Shown: positions 6,817 through 15,672 of the stretch, piece after piece
Layout: every line of letters begins with the position of its first letter
Position numbering within the stretch: the stretch's first letter is position 1
Assembly (NCBI GenBank): GCA_051001455.1
Contig: JBPCNH010000023.1
Span: 1 to 64,000, forward strand
DNA from: JBPCNH01 sp051001455
GTDB lineage: Bacteria; Actinomycetota; CADDZG01; WHSQ01
Direction: 5' to 3'
DNA: 64,000 bases
Notes under the pieces: model-generated
Seen by the model: only the letters and a program-made list of their open reading frames with translations
What the model was told of the DNA's origin: nothing
Databases searched by the model: none
Position numbers and translations under genes: made by a program

Positions 6817-8289
6817 ATGAGCGTGATGGAGGAAGAGCCGAACGTTGTCTTCGTTTCCAACCGGGGCCCCCTGTCCTTCATCGACACCGGCTCCGGCTTC
6901 GAGAAGAAGCGCGGAGCAGGAGGACTGGCCGGCGCCCTGGACCCCGTAGCACGTCGTCTCGGCGGCCGGGCCGTATGGATAGCGGCTGCAACCTCAGAGG
7001 GTGATCGGGCGGCGATCCGCTCGGGAGCGGCAGACGATCTTGCGGAGCTGTTGGGGTACCGCGTTTACCTACTCGATGTTGAACCCGAGACGTACTCTCG
7101 CTATTACAACGTCGTTTCGAACCGGATGCTGTGGTTCGCCAACCATTGTCTGTGGGACGAGCTCTATATCCATGGGTTCGGCGACGACGAGATCGCTGCG
7201 TGGCATCACGCTTACGAGCCCGTTAACAAGATGTTCGCGGATGCGGTTTGTGAAGCGGCCGATCCGCGTTCTCTAGTGCTGTTCCAGGACTATCACCTCT
7301 CCACCGCCCCCGGCCACCTGCGCGCCAAGCGCCCCGAGCAATTGATCTTCCACTTCACCCACTCGTCCTTCTGCGGTGTGGACGGATTGAACGGATTGCC
7401 TCAACCGATCGCCCGGTTGATCATCCAGGGGATGCTGGGCGCCGATCTCCTGGGCTTCCATGTGGCCCCCTGGGTGCACGGATTCATGGACTGCGCGGAG
7501 CGGTTGGGGGCATCGGTCGATCCCATCGAGGGCAGCGTCGAGTATCGAGGCCGCAAGACCTGGGTCAGGGGATACCCGATCACGGTAGACGGCCGAGATC
7601 TTCTCACCCGCGCCGCGTCACACCCAGCTCGCGAATGGGCGCGCCGATTCCAGCGCCGAAGTGCCGACGGGCCTCTGGTAGTCCGGGTAGATCGGACCGA
7701 GCCTTCTAAGAACATCATCAGAGGCTTCGAGGCGTTCGGTCTCCTGCTAGACGACCGTCCGGAACTTTCAGGGCGCGCCCACTTCATCGCGTGCATCTAC
7801 CCGAGCCGCCAGGACATGAAGGAATATCGCTCTTACACGGCTCAGATCAGCAGGACGGTCGATGAGATAAACGCACGTCATCCAGATTCCATCGACCTCT
7901 ATCTGGAGGACGATTTCGATCGCACACTCGGGGCTTACCTCGTATACGACGCACTGCTGGTCAATCCTTTGATGGACGGGATGAACCTGGTATCGAAAGA
8001 AGGACCGATCGTGAACGAGCGCGACGGAGTGCTGGTGCTTTCCAAAAGTGCAGGTTCCTTCGAGGAGATGGGTGAGCACGCGGTGCCGATCCTGGATCCG
8101 TTAGACGTAGCGGGAACCGCTGCGGCTCTCGGAGATGCCCTAGACATGCCCACGGCCGAAAGATCACGGCGCGCCCTCCGAGCACGAGACGCGGCGACTA
8201 GAACGACGCCCGAGCACTGGATCGAGTCACAGTTGGAGGATCTGGTCGCGATCAGAGATACCGGACGACCGGTCTCCCCCGCGGTCTGA
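6817..8289 (+). CDS. otsA: Trehalose-6-phosphate synthase (GT20)
   Basis: A 490-residue GT20 glycosyltransferase that should join UDP- or ADP-glucose to glucose-6-phosphate. Family markers are VSNRGP at the N-terminus, FQDYHL (usually HDYHL), LLGADLLGFH, VDRTEPSKNIIRGFEAF for the donor site, and VNPLMDGMNLVSKE near the C-terminus. The loop usually reading HIPFP is HSSFCG here, so acceptor specificity may differ (for example glucosylglycerol-phosphate). The next gene, tail-to-tail 3 bp away, is the matching phosphatase, which supports trehalose synthesis. Start may be ATG 6817 or ATG 6826, which has a better-spaced AGGATGAG. Confidence 0.88.
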   Translation: MSVMEEEPNVVFVSNRGPLSFIDTGSGFEKKRGAGGLAGALDPVARRLGGRAVWIAAATSEGDRAAIRSGAADDLAELLGYRVYLLDVEPETYSRYYNVVSNRMLWFANHCLWDELYIHGFGDDEIAAWHHAYEPVNKMFADAVCEAADPRSLVLFQDYHLSTAPGHLRAKRPEQLIFHFTHSSFCGVDGLNGLPQPIARLIIQGMLGADLLGFHVAPWVHGFMDCAERLGASVDPIEGSVEYRGRKTWVRGYPITVDGRDLLTRAASHPAREWARRFQRRSADGPLVVRVDRTEPSKNIIRGFEAFGLLLDDRPELSGRAHFIACIYPSRQDMKEYRSYTAQISRTVDEINARHPDSIDLYLEDDFDRTLGAYLVYDALLVNPLMDGMNLVSKEGPIVNERDGVLVLSKSAGSFEEMGEHAVPILDPLDVAGTAAALGDALDMPTAERSRRALRARDAATRTTPEHWIESQLEDLVAIRDTGRPVSPAV

Positions 8290-8292
8290 TCC

Positions 8293-9072
8293 TCAGGGCA
8301 ACAACGACCTTAGGAACCGCACGACCTCGGCAGGTCCGTTCACCACGACATCCGCGCGCTCTAGTAGCTCGGGTGGCGCTTCATCCGACCGAACGGCGAC
8401 TTTGAGGGTTGCGATCCCGTTCTTCTCGCCAAGTACATCCAGCGCGTCGAACCCCGGCAGATCCACCCGATCATCTCCTACGAACGCGGCCGCGGTCAGG
8501 CCCTGCTCACGGGTGCGGTCCAGTACGACGGCGGCTTTGGAGAACTCGTGCGGCGGCCGAAGTTCGAACGCAAGCCGACCTCCGGCTCGATGCAACCCGT
8601 GCCGGTCGGCTAGATCTGTTGCGATCCGATCGAGCTGATCCCGTGCACGTTCGACGTTCTCGGCTGCCCTGAAATGAAGCCCGATCATCACTGCCTTGTC
8701 CTCGACCACGACCCCGGAGTCATCCAGCGCCGCCACGCGTTCCAGCGCCTCGGTATGGACTACGCGCATCAGCTCTTCGAAGGGTCGGGCCGCATCCGAT
8801 AGCACCACAGACCCGTCAACCGTCCGTTCTGCGCCATGAACCCCCCATATCTCGATCTCGGTTCCTAACCAGTCGACCAGCTGATGAGCCGAACGGCCGG
8901 AGACGATCGCGACGAGACCGAAATGGTTCGCCAACTCAGCAAGTGCTTCGGGAGCATCTTCTACCGGGCGGGCATCAGCCGGACGATGAGCTATCTCAGA
9001 TAGCGTTCCATCGAAATCGAGGAACAACCCAGCCTGTGACCGATCCTCGATCAAGGCTTCGATCTTTGACAT
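8293..9072 (-). CDS. otsB: Trehalose-6-phosphate phosphatase
   Basis: A HAD-superfamily phosphatase of about 259 residues with the DxDxT motif FLDFDGTLS, the VSGRS motif, and GDDRVDLPGFDAL at the metal site. It removes phosphate from trehalose-6-phosphate made by the convergent neighbour. The start is placed at ATG 9072; the longer frame to 9207 would overlap the lipoprotein gene and adds residues with no family resemblance. Confidence 0.9.
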   Translation of the reverse strand: MSKIEALIEDRSQAGLFLDFDGTLSEIAHRPADARPVEDAPEALAELANHFGLVAIVSGRSAHQLVDWLGTEIEIWGVHGAERTVDGSVVLSDAARPFEELMRVVHTEALERVAALDDSGVVVEDKAVMIGLHFRAAENVERARDQLDRIATDLADRHGLHRAGGRLAFELRPPHEFSKAAVVLDRTREQGLTAAAFVGDDRVDLPGFDALDVLGEKNGIATLKVAVRSDEAPPELLERADVVVNGPAEVVRFLRSLLP

Positions 9073-9115
9073 GAGGACGAGCCTAACGTTCACAACAGCA
9101 CCTACACTCGAACTC

Positions 9116-9916
9116 ATGCGGACCGTCCGGTTACTTGTTCTGATGCTTGTCGCACTGGCTGCCGTCGCCTGCCGGCCCGACACCGTCGACCTGACATACA
9201 ACTTCAACGAAGGCGATACTCAGACGTTCGATCTCACGGCTACAGCAATGGCATCATGGGACATAGGTGGAGAAGGCGAAGGTTCCTACACGATCTCCTT
9301 CCTGGTCACCGAGTCCGTCCTATCAGCCAGCGCCGACGAGGCCACGATCGACGTGACGATGTCGCCGGTGAACGTCACCGAAGAAGGACTTCCGTCACCC
9401 GGACCGGAGGACCGCTCCTTCACGATGAGAGTGGGTCAGAACGGACGGGTTCGTGAGGTGCTACAGGTCGACGGGCTCGCCGCCGAATCTCTAGACCCGA
9501 GCGACGTGGCCTTCATCGGGTTGTATCGCCCGCCGCTCCCATTGGACCGGGTGCGCCTCGGCGATCGGTGGGTAACCGAGCAGGATCTTTCCTTGGGGGG
9601 GATCACCCAAGAGATCACGAGCGTGGGGCGGTTGGACAGATTCTCGGTCGTCGGCGGGTCGAAGACGGCAGACATATCGTACGAGGTGTCCGGCCCCATC
9701 GAGTGGACCACCCAGCTGCCGCAAGGGGCCGCAGAGTTGACCGGTACCTCCGAAACGACGGCGCGCGCGGAATTAGACATCGGGAACGGACAACTGCGGT
9801 CGGCCCACTCCGCGACGCGAGGAGATTTCGAAGTACTGGTCCTCCCCAGGGAGGGTCAAGGACCCGTTGAAGGAACGCTGCGCCTCGACCTGGAATTGAA
9901 GCTCGCCAGCATCTAG
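9116..9916 (+). CDS. Lipoprotein of unknown function
   Basis: A 266-residue predicted lipoprotein. ATG 9116 gives a short signal peptide with lipobox LAAVAC, so the mature protein is lipid-anchored outside the membrane. The mature part is beta-rich, with no catalytic motif I recognise; its layout (YNFNEGD..., repeated beta segments) recalls DUF6263-like lipoproteins, but that is tentative. It is divergent from otsB (43 bp between starts) and convergent with the LytR_C gene. Confidence 0.75.
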   Translation: MRTVRLLVLMLVALAAVACRPDTVDLTYNFNEGDTQTFDLTATAMASWDIGGEGEGSYTISFLVTESVLSASADEATIDVTMSPVNVTEEGLPSPGPEDRSFTMRVGQNGRVREVLQVDGLAAESLDPSDVAFIGLYRPPLPLDRVRLGDRWVTEQDLSLGGITQEITSVGRLDRFSVVGGSKTADISYEVSGPIEWTTQLPQGAAELTGTSETTARAELDIGNGQLRSAHSATRGDFEVLVLPREGQGPVEGTLRLDLELKLASI

Positions 9917-9924
9917 ATCGGTGG

Positions 9925-10506
9925 TTAGACCTCGTCCATCCCCACCACCACGTGGAGCTTGACGGTCGCCGAGAGGTTGCTCGGCTTCGGCCCACTGACC
10001 CAGCCGAATCTCTGGGCGAGGCGCTCCGCGGCCTCCTGTGATTCCGGCACCGACCAGAAGACGGTTGTCGCCTGATACTCCTTGTTCGAGCCGTTCACGG
10101 CGATCACCTCGTAGCCCAATCCGGCCAAGCGATTCGCCATGTCGTCGTCGGCACTAGCGACCCCGGTACCGTTCAATACCTGGACGGTCATTCCCTCGGT
10201 GATGAGCTCGGCCTCCTCCGGCGGAGGCTTGGAGCTGCGGGTGGGTTTCGGCGTCGGGCTATCGGACGGCGCCGGTGATGGGCTGGCCTCCGGGGTGGGG
10301 GTCGCCTCTGCTGTCGGAGTGGACGAGGGCTCCGAGGGGGAGCTCGCTGCGATCGGATCCGGATCGGTTATGTCTTCTCCGGAAAGAGTATCCACGGCGA
10401 CCACTACACCTACAGCCACGACTCCGGCTATCAAGACCCACGGGAGGAACCAGCCGATCAGCGACCGATAGAACGGCCACTGTGACTCAGATGAATGCTG
10501 GCCCAC
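9925..10506 (-). CDS. LytR C-terminal-domain membrane protein
   Basis: A 193-residue protein with one membrane helix (about 20-40), a long Pro/Thr/Ser linker (residues 53-95), and a LytR_C domain (about 103-193, VQVLNGTGVASADDDMANRL). This domain accompanies LCP-type cell-wall ligases in Actinomycetota or stands alone as here. The start is GTG at 10506. The DUF3263 gene lies 26 bp upstream on the same strand, a common actinobacterial pairing. A cell-envelope role is likely. Confidence 0.85.
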   Translation of the reverse strand: MGQHSSESQWPFYRSLIGWFLPWVLIAGVVAVGVVVAVDTLSGEDITDPDPIAASSPSEPSSTPTAEATPTPEASPSPAPSDSPTPKPTRSSKPPPEEAELITEGMTVQVLNGTGVASADDDMANRLAGLGYEVIAVNGSNKEYQATTVFWSVPESQEAAERLAQRFGWVSGPKPSNLSATVKLHVVVGMDEV

Positions 10507-10532
10507 GCCCTAGCCCCCTCCCACAGGGAGGA

Positions 10533-10805
10533 CTAACGCTGCCCGCCCGGCGAGTACTCGGCGCCGAGGAGCCGTGCGACCCGCTGCTTCTGGCGATATG
10601 CCCGAAGCCGTTTGAGCCTCTTGATCAAGATCGGGTCATGAGCCAATGCAGCAGGTGACTCGAGGAGCTCACCTAGGAGTTGGTAGTACCTCGTAGCAGA
10701 CATGTCGAAGCGCTCTTTGATCGCCTGCTCCTTGACCCCGGCGTGCTTCCACCACGACCGCTCGAAATCAAGGATGTCGATATCTCTGGGACTTAGTCCA
10801 TCCAT
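10533..10805 (-). CDS. DUF3263 protein
   Basis: A 90-residue protein matching the actinobacterial DUF3263 pattern: LSPRDIDILDFERSWWKHAG followed by an RFDMSATRYYQLL segment that looks like a helix-turn-helix. The function is not established; DNA binding is plausible. It precedes the LytR_C gene by 26 bp, probably in one operon. Confidence 0.85.
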   Translation of the reverse strand: MDGLSPRDIDILDFERSWWKHAGVKEQAIKERFDMSATRYYQLLGELLESPAALAHDPILIKRLKRLRAYRQKQRVARLLGAEYSPGGQR

Positions 10806-10868
10806 GCGCCCACGGTACCCCCGGGGGCCTCGGACCGGTCGGATTTGGAGGCGATATCGAGGGCGCCG

Positions 10869-12140
10869 TTAGGGGAACAAGCCGCGCATCTGATGGGCCT
10901 CGGCCACCCGTCCGACGCCTATCCAGTGAGCGGCCTGGCGCATGGAGAGCCCCTTCTCGCTCGCGAGCTGATGCACCTCGTTGAAAGCGCGCTCCATGAT
11001 TATCTTCAGACGATCATTCACCTCGTCGTCGCTCCAGAAATACGCCTGGAGATCCTGGACCCATTCGAAGTAAGAGACGATCACGCCGCCTGAGTTGGCC
11101 ACGATATCGGGGACGATGAATATCCCCCGCTCTCGCAAGATGCGGTCCGCTTCGAAGGTCGTCGGACCGTTGGCCGCTTCACAGACGATATTCGCCTTGA
11201 CCTTGTCCGCATTCTTCACATTGATGACGCCCTCGACGGCCGCCGGCACGAGGACGTCGCAATCGAGTTCCAGGAGGTCCTCGTTCGAGATCGCTTCGGC
11301 TCCCTCGAAACCGACGACCGTGCCGGACGCTTGCTTGTAGCGATTGATCGCTTCCGGGTCGAGTCCCTTCTCACGGTAGAGACCGCCTTCTACATCCGAG
11401 ACGGCTATGACGCGACAGCCCGCGTCATGCAGGAGCTGAGCAGCGTGTCCTCCCACCTTTCCGTAGCCCTGGATCGCGACACTCACCTCGTCGATCGAGA
11501 GTCCCTGAGCGCGAAGCGTCGAGAAGATGGAGTACATCACGCCGCGAGAGGTCGATCCGGCGCGACCCATCGACCCGCCGATGGCAACCGGCTTGCCGGT
11601 GACCACTCCGGGAACCGAGTAACCGGTGTTCTGTGAATAGGTATCCATCATCCAGGCCATCGTTTGATCGTCGGTGTTCATATCCGGGGCCGGAATGTCT
11701 TTCTCGGGACCGATGAAGGGGAGGATCTCGGAAGCGAACCGGCGCGTCATCCTCTCGAGCTCTCCGCGCGAATGCTGGCGAACATCCACGGCCACCCCAC
11801 CCTTAGCTCCCCCGAAAGGGATCCCCGCGATGGCGCACTTCCATGTCATCCACATCGCGAGCGCCTTGACCTCGTCGAGCTCGACGGAGGGGTGGTAGCG
11901 GATGCCGCCCTTCGCCGGACCCCGAGTGACGTTGTGATGTACCCGGTACCCCTGGTAGACCCGCGTGGACCCGTCGTCCATGCGAAAGGGAACGGAGACC
12001 ATCAACGACCGCTTCGGTGAACGGAGCATCTCATGCACACCCGCGGCGAGGCCCATCAGCTCGGCGGCTTCATCCAGCTGCGCGAGAGCGTTGTCGAGAG
12101 CGGAATCGCTGCCCTCTATCGAGATCGCCATATCTCCCAC
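10869..12140 (-). CDS. gdhA: Glutamate dehydrogenase (Glu/Leu/Phe/Val family)
   Basis: A 423-residue dehydrogenase interconverting glutamate and 2-oxoglutarate plus ammonia. The substrate domain has GPAKGGIRYHP and the catalytic lysine region PFGGAKGGV. The nucleotide-binding Rossmann domain carries GYGKVGGHAAQLL and ends its beta-2 with an acidic residue (VSDVEGG), more typical of NAD than NADP use. Near the end, NSGGVIVSYFEW is conserved. The GTG start at 12140 has GAGG 7 nt upstream. It lies just after tRNA-Thr as a single gene. Confidence 0.92.
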   Translation of the reverse strand: MGDMAISIEGSDSALDNALAQLDEAAELMGLAAGVHEMLRSPKRSLMVSVPFRMDDGSTRVYQGYRVHHNVTRGPAKGGIRYHPSVELDEVKALAMWMTWKCAIAGIPFGGAKGGVAVDVRQHSRGELERMTRRFASEILPFIGPEKDIPAPDMNTDDQTMAWMMDTYSQNTGYSVPGVVTGKPVAIGGSMGRAGSTSRGVMYSIFSTLRAQGLSIDEVSVAIQGYGKVGGHAAQLLHDAGCRVIAVSDVEGGLYREKGLDPEAINRYKQASGTVVGFEGAEAISNEDLLELDCDVLVPAAVEGVINVKNADKVKANIVCEAANGPTTFEADRILRERGIFIVPDIVANSGGVIVSYFEWVQDLQAYFWSDDEVNDRLKIIMERAFNEVHQLASEKGLSMRQAAHWIGVGRVAEAHQMRGLFP

Positions 12141-12178
12141 AGTAACGCCTCAGGAAGCCACGCCACCTGTGGGAACCG

Positions 12179-12251
12179 AGCCGGGTGTCGGGATCGAACC
12201 GACGACCTACGGTTTACAAAACCGTTGCTCTACCGACTGAGCTAACCCGGC
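12179..12251 (-). tRNA. trnT: tRNA-Thr (UGU anticodon)
   Basis: Acceptor stem GCCGGGT with ACCCGGC, D arm TAGCTCAGTCGGTAGAGC, anticodon loop TTTGTAA (anticodon TGT), T arm with GGTTCGATCCC. CCA is not encoded. It sits just downstream of the sigH-like gene, where Actinomycetota and Firmicutes often have tRNAs before rpmG-secE-nusG. Confidence 0.95.
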
Positions 12252-12293
12252 GACGGATCCACGATAAAGCTTCGTGCCACAGACCGGAGCGGA

Positions 12294-12953
12294 TCAGGCG
12301 GGGCGGGAGAGCATGTGGTGCTCCAGCTTCCGCTTGATCCGCTGGAGTGCGTTATCGATAGATTTGACATGCCGTCCGAGCATGTCGGCTATCTGCTGGT
12401 ACGACTTCCCGTCCATGTACAGCTGAAGGACCTCCGTCTCGAAAACCGACAGCACTTTCCCGACCGATGCCTTGATATTGGCGAGCTCCTCTGCAGACAC
12501 CACCAGCTCCGCCGGATCCATCACCGTCCTGGTCGAGATGGAGTCGCCGATCGAACGATCATCGTCATCGTCGTTGGACGCAGGCTTGTTCAACGAAACG
12601 TAAGAGTTGAGCGGCTGGTGCTTCTGCCGGGTGGCCGTCTTGATAGCGGTGATGATCTGGCGGGTCATGCACAGCTCCGCGAAAGCCCGGAAGGCCGTGT
12701 TCTTATCGGCTTGGAAATCACGGATCGCTTTGTAGAGCCCGATCATCCCTTCCTGCACGATGTCTTCTTTGTCGGCTCCAGCGAGGAAATAAGTGCGTGC
12801 CTTTGCCCGCGCGTAGTGACGGTATCGATGAAGCAACAGATCGATGGCCTGGTCACTCCCGGAGCGCACTTCCACGACCAGGTCTTCATCACTCATGTCT
12901 TTGAGAGCCTCTTCGGACATGCCGCCTATCCCCCGGCCGTCGTCATCGGCCAC
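12294..12953 (-). CDS. sigH: RNA polymerase sigma factor of the SigH (Spo0H) type
   Basis: A 219-residue sigma-70 family factor resembling Bacillus SigH. Region 2 has YFLAGADKEDIVQEGMIGLY and FRAFAELCMTRQIITAIKTA; region 4 has YQQIADMLGRHVKSIDNALQ. It recruits RNA polymerase to alternative promoters. Its place at the end of the clpC-radA-carD-ispD-ispF-cysS-rlmB block matches the Bacillus order, where sigH follows rlmB. GTG at 12953 is favoured by GGAGGAGGG just upstream. An Asp/Ser-rich linker (SNDDDDDRS) joins the domains. Confidence 0.88.
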   Translation of the reverse strand: MADDDGRGIGGMSEEALKDMSDEDLVVEVRSGSDQAIDLLLHRYRHYARAKARTYFLAGADKEDIVQEGMIGLYKAIRDFQADKNTAFRAFAELCMTRQIITAIKTATRQKHQPLNSYVSLNKPASNDDDDDRSIGDSISTRTVMDPAELVVSAEELANIKASVGKVLSVFETEVLQLYMDGKSYQQIADMLGRHVKSIDNALQRIKRKLEHHMLSRPA

Positions 12954-12992
12954 TTTGCCCTCCTCCGGACAGAGGTGGACAATTAACCCTTT

Positions 12993-13754
12993 TTATAGGG
13001 TAGCCGAAAGGCGACGCCGAGAGACTTCGAACATGGCGATCGCTCCCGCTACTGCCACGTTCAAGGACCCGATCCGACCATGCTGAGGGATCTTGACCAT
13101 CCCGTCGCAGCGCTCACGGATACTCTTCGATATCCCTCGTTCCTCGGACCCGAGGACGAGCCCGACGGGTGGCTCCATGAGATCGGAGCTCCACAGCTCG
13201 GCGTCGGTCTTCTCGTCGAGACCGAGGATCCACAAGCCAGCAGACCGAGCCTCATCGATCGCCTGACCGAGATTCTTTACCCGTGCTACCGGTACAACCT
13301 CGGCCGCACCCACCGAGACCCGGCGAACGGCAGCAGTCACAGACACGGAACGATGAGCGGGGATCACAACCCCGTTGAAACCGGCGCCGTCGGCCGATCG
13401 CAGTAGCGATCCGAGGTTGTGAGGATCCGTAAGACCGTCCAGGAACAGCACCGCAGGGGCGGACGCCTCCAATAATCGTTCCAGTGGGTGATAGCGATAA
13501 CGCCCGGACAACGCCGCGACCCCTTGATGGTTGCTTCCCGACGCCATCCGGTCCATCTCCGTCTTGGGCACCATCCTGACCGGCACCGCAGCGTCCTCGG
13601 CCCTTCGCCGGATCTCACCGAGAACGCCGGAAGGAGCGAGACCCTGCATCAGGAAGACCCGCTGCAAGGAGCCTCCTGCCTTCAACGATTCGAGGACCGG
13701 GCGCCGTCCCACCAGCAACGTGTCATCCGTTTCGGTCTTGCGGCGGGGCACCAC
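12993..13754 (-). CDS. rlmB: 23S rRNA 2'-O-methyltransferase (SpoU/TrmH family)
   Basis: A 253-residue SPOUT methyltransferase. It has an N-terminal L30e-like substrate-binding domain (GRRPVLESLKAGG) and the three SpoU motifs: DPHNLGSLLRSADG, LVLGSEERGIS, and SLNVAVAGAIAMFE. It should methylate a guanosine ribose in 23S rRNA. It starts 2 nt after the cysS stop, so it is co-transcribed with it. Confidence 0.9.
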   Translation of the reverse strand: MVPRRKTETDDTLLVGRRPVLESLKAGGSLQRVFLMQGLAPSGVLGEIRRRAEDAAVPVRMVPKTEMDRMASGSNHQGVAALSGRYRYHPLERLLEASAPAVLFLDGLTDPHNLGSLLRSADGAGFNGVVIPAHRSVSVTAAVRRVSVGAAEVVPVARVKNLGQAIDEARSAGLWILGLDEKTDAELWSSDLMEPPVGLVLGSEERGISKSIRERCDGMVKIPQHGRIGSLNVAVAGAIAMFEVSRRRLSATL

Positions 13755-13756
13755 TA

Positions 13757-15193
13757 CTAGGGAAGTCGCCAGCGAGGACCGGCGGGGGTGTCCTCGATGT
13801 TTACGCCGAGCTCCGTCAGGCGATCCCGTATCGCATCCGCCCGCTCGAATGCACGGTCGCTACGTGCCTGCTCGCGTAGTTCCAAGAGGTAATCGAGAAG
13901 CCCGCCGACGAGCTCCGACCCCACTTCGGACGCGGTGAGCTCGAAACCCAAAACCGATATCAACTCGAGGAACTCGGCGACGATGGCGCGAAGGGCTGAT
14001 CTGTCGTTCTCGTCGCCGGTTTGTGTTCCCTCGAGCCTTCTGTTCCCTTCCCGGACGAGGTCGTGGACGGTGCCTAAAGCACCTGCCGAATTGAAATCGT
14101 CATCCATCGCCTCGATGAACCGGCCGACGTACTGCGGGATCGTGGCATCGCTGGTATCCGGGCGAACAGGAGCATCGTCCAAGACGGGCCAGTCATCACC
14201 AAGTGCATGGCGAGCGGATCGATAGAACGTTCGCCAGCGATCGAGACCCTGCGCGGCATCATCGACGGTCGACTCCGTGAATAGCGCCTGACTGCGGTAG
14301 GAACCCGACAGGCACCAGTAGCGAACAACGTCGCCGCCCCAGCGCTCGATCACTTCTCGAGCAAGCGCTACGTTACCCAGAGACTTAGACATCTTCTCGG
14401 TCCCCATCTGGACCATGCCGGCGTGCATCCAATGTCGCGCGAAGGGTTCCGACCCCTCCAGCGCTTCGGCCTGAGCGATCTCGTTCTCGTGATGCGGGAA
14501 GATCAGATCACTGCCTCCACCATGCAGATCGAAGCTCATCCCCAGATATTTGAGAGACATCACGGAGCACTCGATGTGCCAACCCGGCCGACCGCGTCCC
14601 CAAGGGGATTCCCAAGAGGGTTCCCCCTCCTTGGCCGATTTCCACAGAGCGAAATCGAGCGGGTAACGCTTCCCTTCGTGAGGTTCGATCCGTTCGCCGG
14701 CGCGCATGTCCTCTAGCGAGCGATTGGACAGCTTGCCGTACGACTCGAAGCCCTCGACCGCGAACCAGACGTCGCCGTCCGATTCGTACGCGATCCCTTT
14801 GTCGACCAGGCCCTCGATCGATCGCACCATCTCGCCGATGTGCTCCGTCGCCTTCGCCACCACGTCCGGTGGGCGCACACCGAGTGATCTCATATCTTGC
14901 TCATAAGCATTGATGTACTTACTGGTTACTCCATCGGCAGGGAGATCCTCGAGCTTCGCCCGCTCGATGATCTTGTCGTCGACGTCCGTGTAGTTGGCGA
15001 CGTAGGTGACCTGATACCCCCGATACTCGAGATAACGACGGATGAGGTCGAACCACAGGAACGTTCGAGCATTGCCGATGTGGATGTAGTTGTAGACAGT
15101 GGGCCCACAGCTGTACATCGCCACCTTTCCCGCCTCACTGGGCCGGAAGGGAACGGTGGAACGCTGCAGCGTGTCGTAGATCTGGATCGCCAT
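13757..15193 (-). CDS. cysS: Cysteinyl-tRNA synthetase
   Basis: A 478-residue class I synthetase charging tRNA-Cys. It shows the HIGNART ATP motif, KMSKS, and zinc ligands in CGPTVYN, HIECSVMS and HHENEIAQAE. The start codon overlaps the ispF stop by one base (TGATG). Length and motifs are normal for the family. Confidence 0.96.
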   Translation of the reverse strand: MAIQIYDTLQRSTVPFRPSEAGKVAMYSCGPTVYNYIHIGNARTFLWFDLIRRYLEYRGYQVTYVANYTDVDDKIIERAKLEDLPADGVTSKYINAYEQDMRSLGVRPPDVVAKATEHIGEMVRSIEGLVDKGIAYESDGDVWFAVEGFESYGKLSNRSLEDMRAGERIEPHEGKRYPLDFALWKSAKEGEPSWESPWGRGRPGWHIECSVMSLKYLGMSFDLHGGGSDLIFPHHENEIAQAEALEGSEPFARHWMHAGMVQMGTEKMSKSLGNVALAREVIERWGGDVVRYWCLSGSYRSQALFTESTVDDAAQGLDRWRTFYRSARHALGDDWPVLDDAPVRPDTSDATIPQYVGRFIEAMDDDFNSAGALGTVHDLVREGNRRLEGTQTGDENDRSALRAIVAEFLELISVLGFELTASEVGSELVGGLLDYLLELREQARSDRAFERADAIRDRLTELGVNIEDTPAGPRWRLP

Positions 15194-15672
15194 CAGGGCA
15201 CTTTACGACTACGGACCAACGCAACCGCGAAGCAGGCGGCACCCTCCCCGCGTCCCGTGAAACCCAATCCGTCCGTGCTGGTGGCTTTGACCGAAACTGC
15301 ACCCGGAGATAGCGACAACGCCGCCGAGATGATGGAGATCATGGCCTCGAGATGGGGTGCTAGACGTGGGGCCTCGGCAACTACCGTCGCATCAACGTTG
15401 ACGACCTCGAAACCGGCATGACGCAGTAAAGAGGCCGTCGCCTCGAGGATCGTTGCTCCGGAGGCGTTCTTCCAACGCTCGTCCGGCGGGAAATGGCGAC
15501 CGAGATCGCCCATCGCTGCGGCTCCGAGGAGAGCGTCGGCGATCGCATGAGCAACCACGTCGGCATCCGAATGGCCCGTCAAGCCGCGGGGATGTTCGAT
15601 CGTGACACCACCGAGGACTAGCGGCCGGCCCGGTACGAACGCATGGGCATCGAAACCGTGACCGATCCTCAT
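15193..15672 (-). CDS. ispF: 2-C-methyl-D-erythritol 2,4-cyclodiphosphate synthase
   Basis: A 159-residue trimeric enzyme of the MEP isoprenoid pathway. Metal ligands are in GHGFDAH and GHSDADVVAHAIADALLG; the C-terminal KATSTDGLGFTGRGEG is conserved. The ATG at 15672 overlaps the ispD stop (ATGA), giving tight coupling of two pathway enzymes. The longer frame to 15738 lies inside ispD and is rejected. Confidence 0.94.
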   Translation of the reverse strand: MRIGHGFDAHAFVPGRPLVLGGVTIEHPRGLTGHSDADVVAHAIADALLGAAAMGDLGRHFPPDERWKNASGATILEATASLLRHAGFEVVNVDATVVAEAPRLAPHLEAMISIISAALSLSPGAVSVKATSTDGLGFTGRGEGAACFAVALVRSRKVP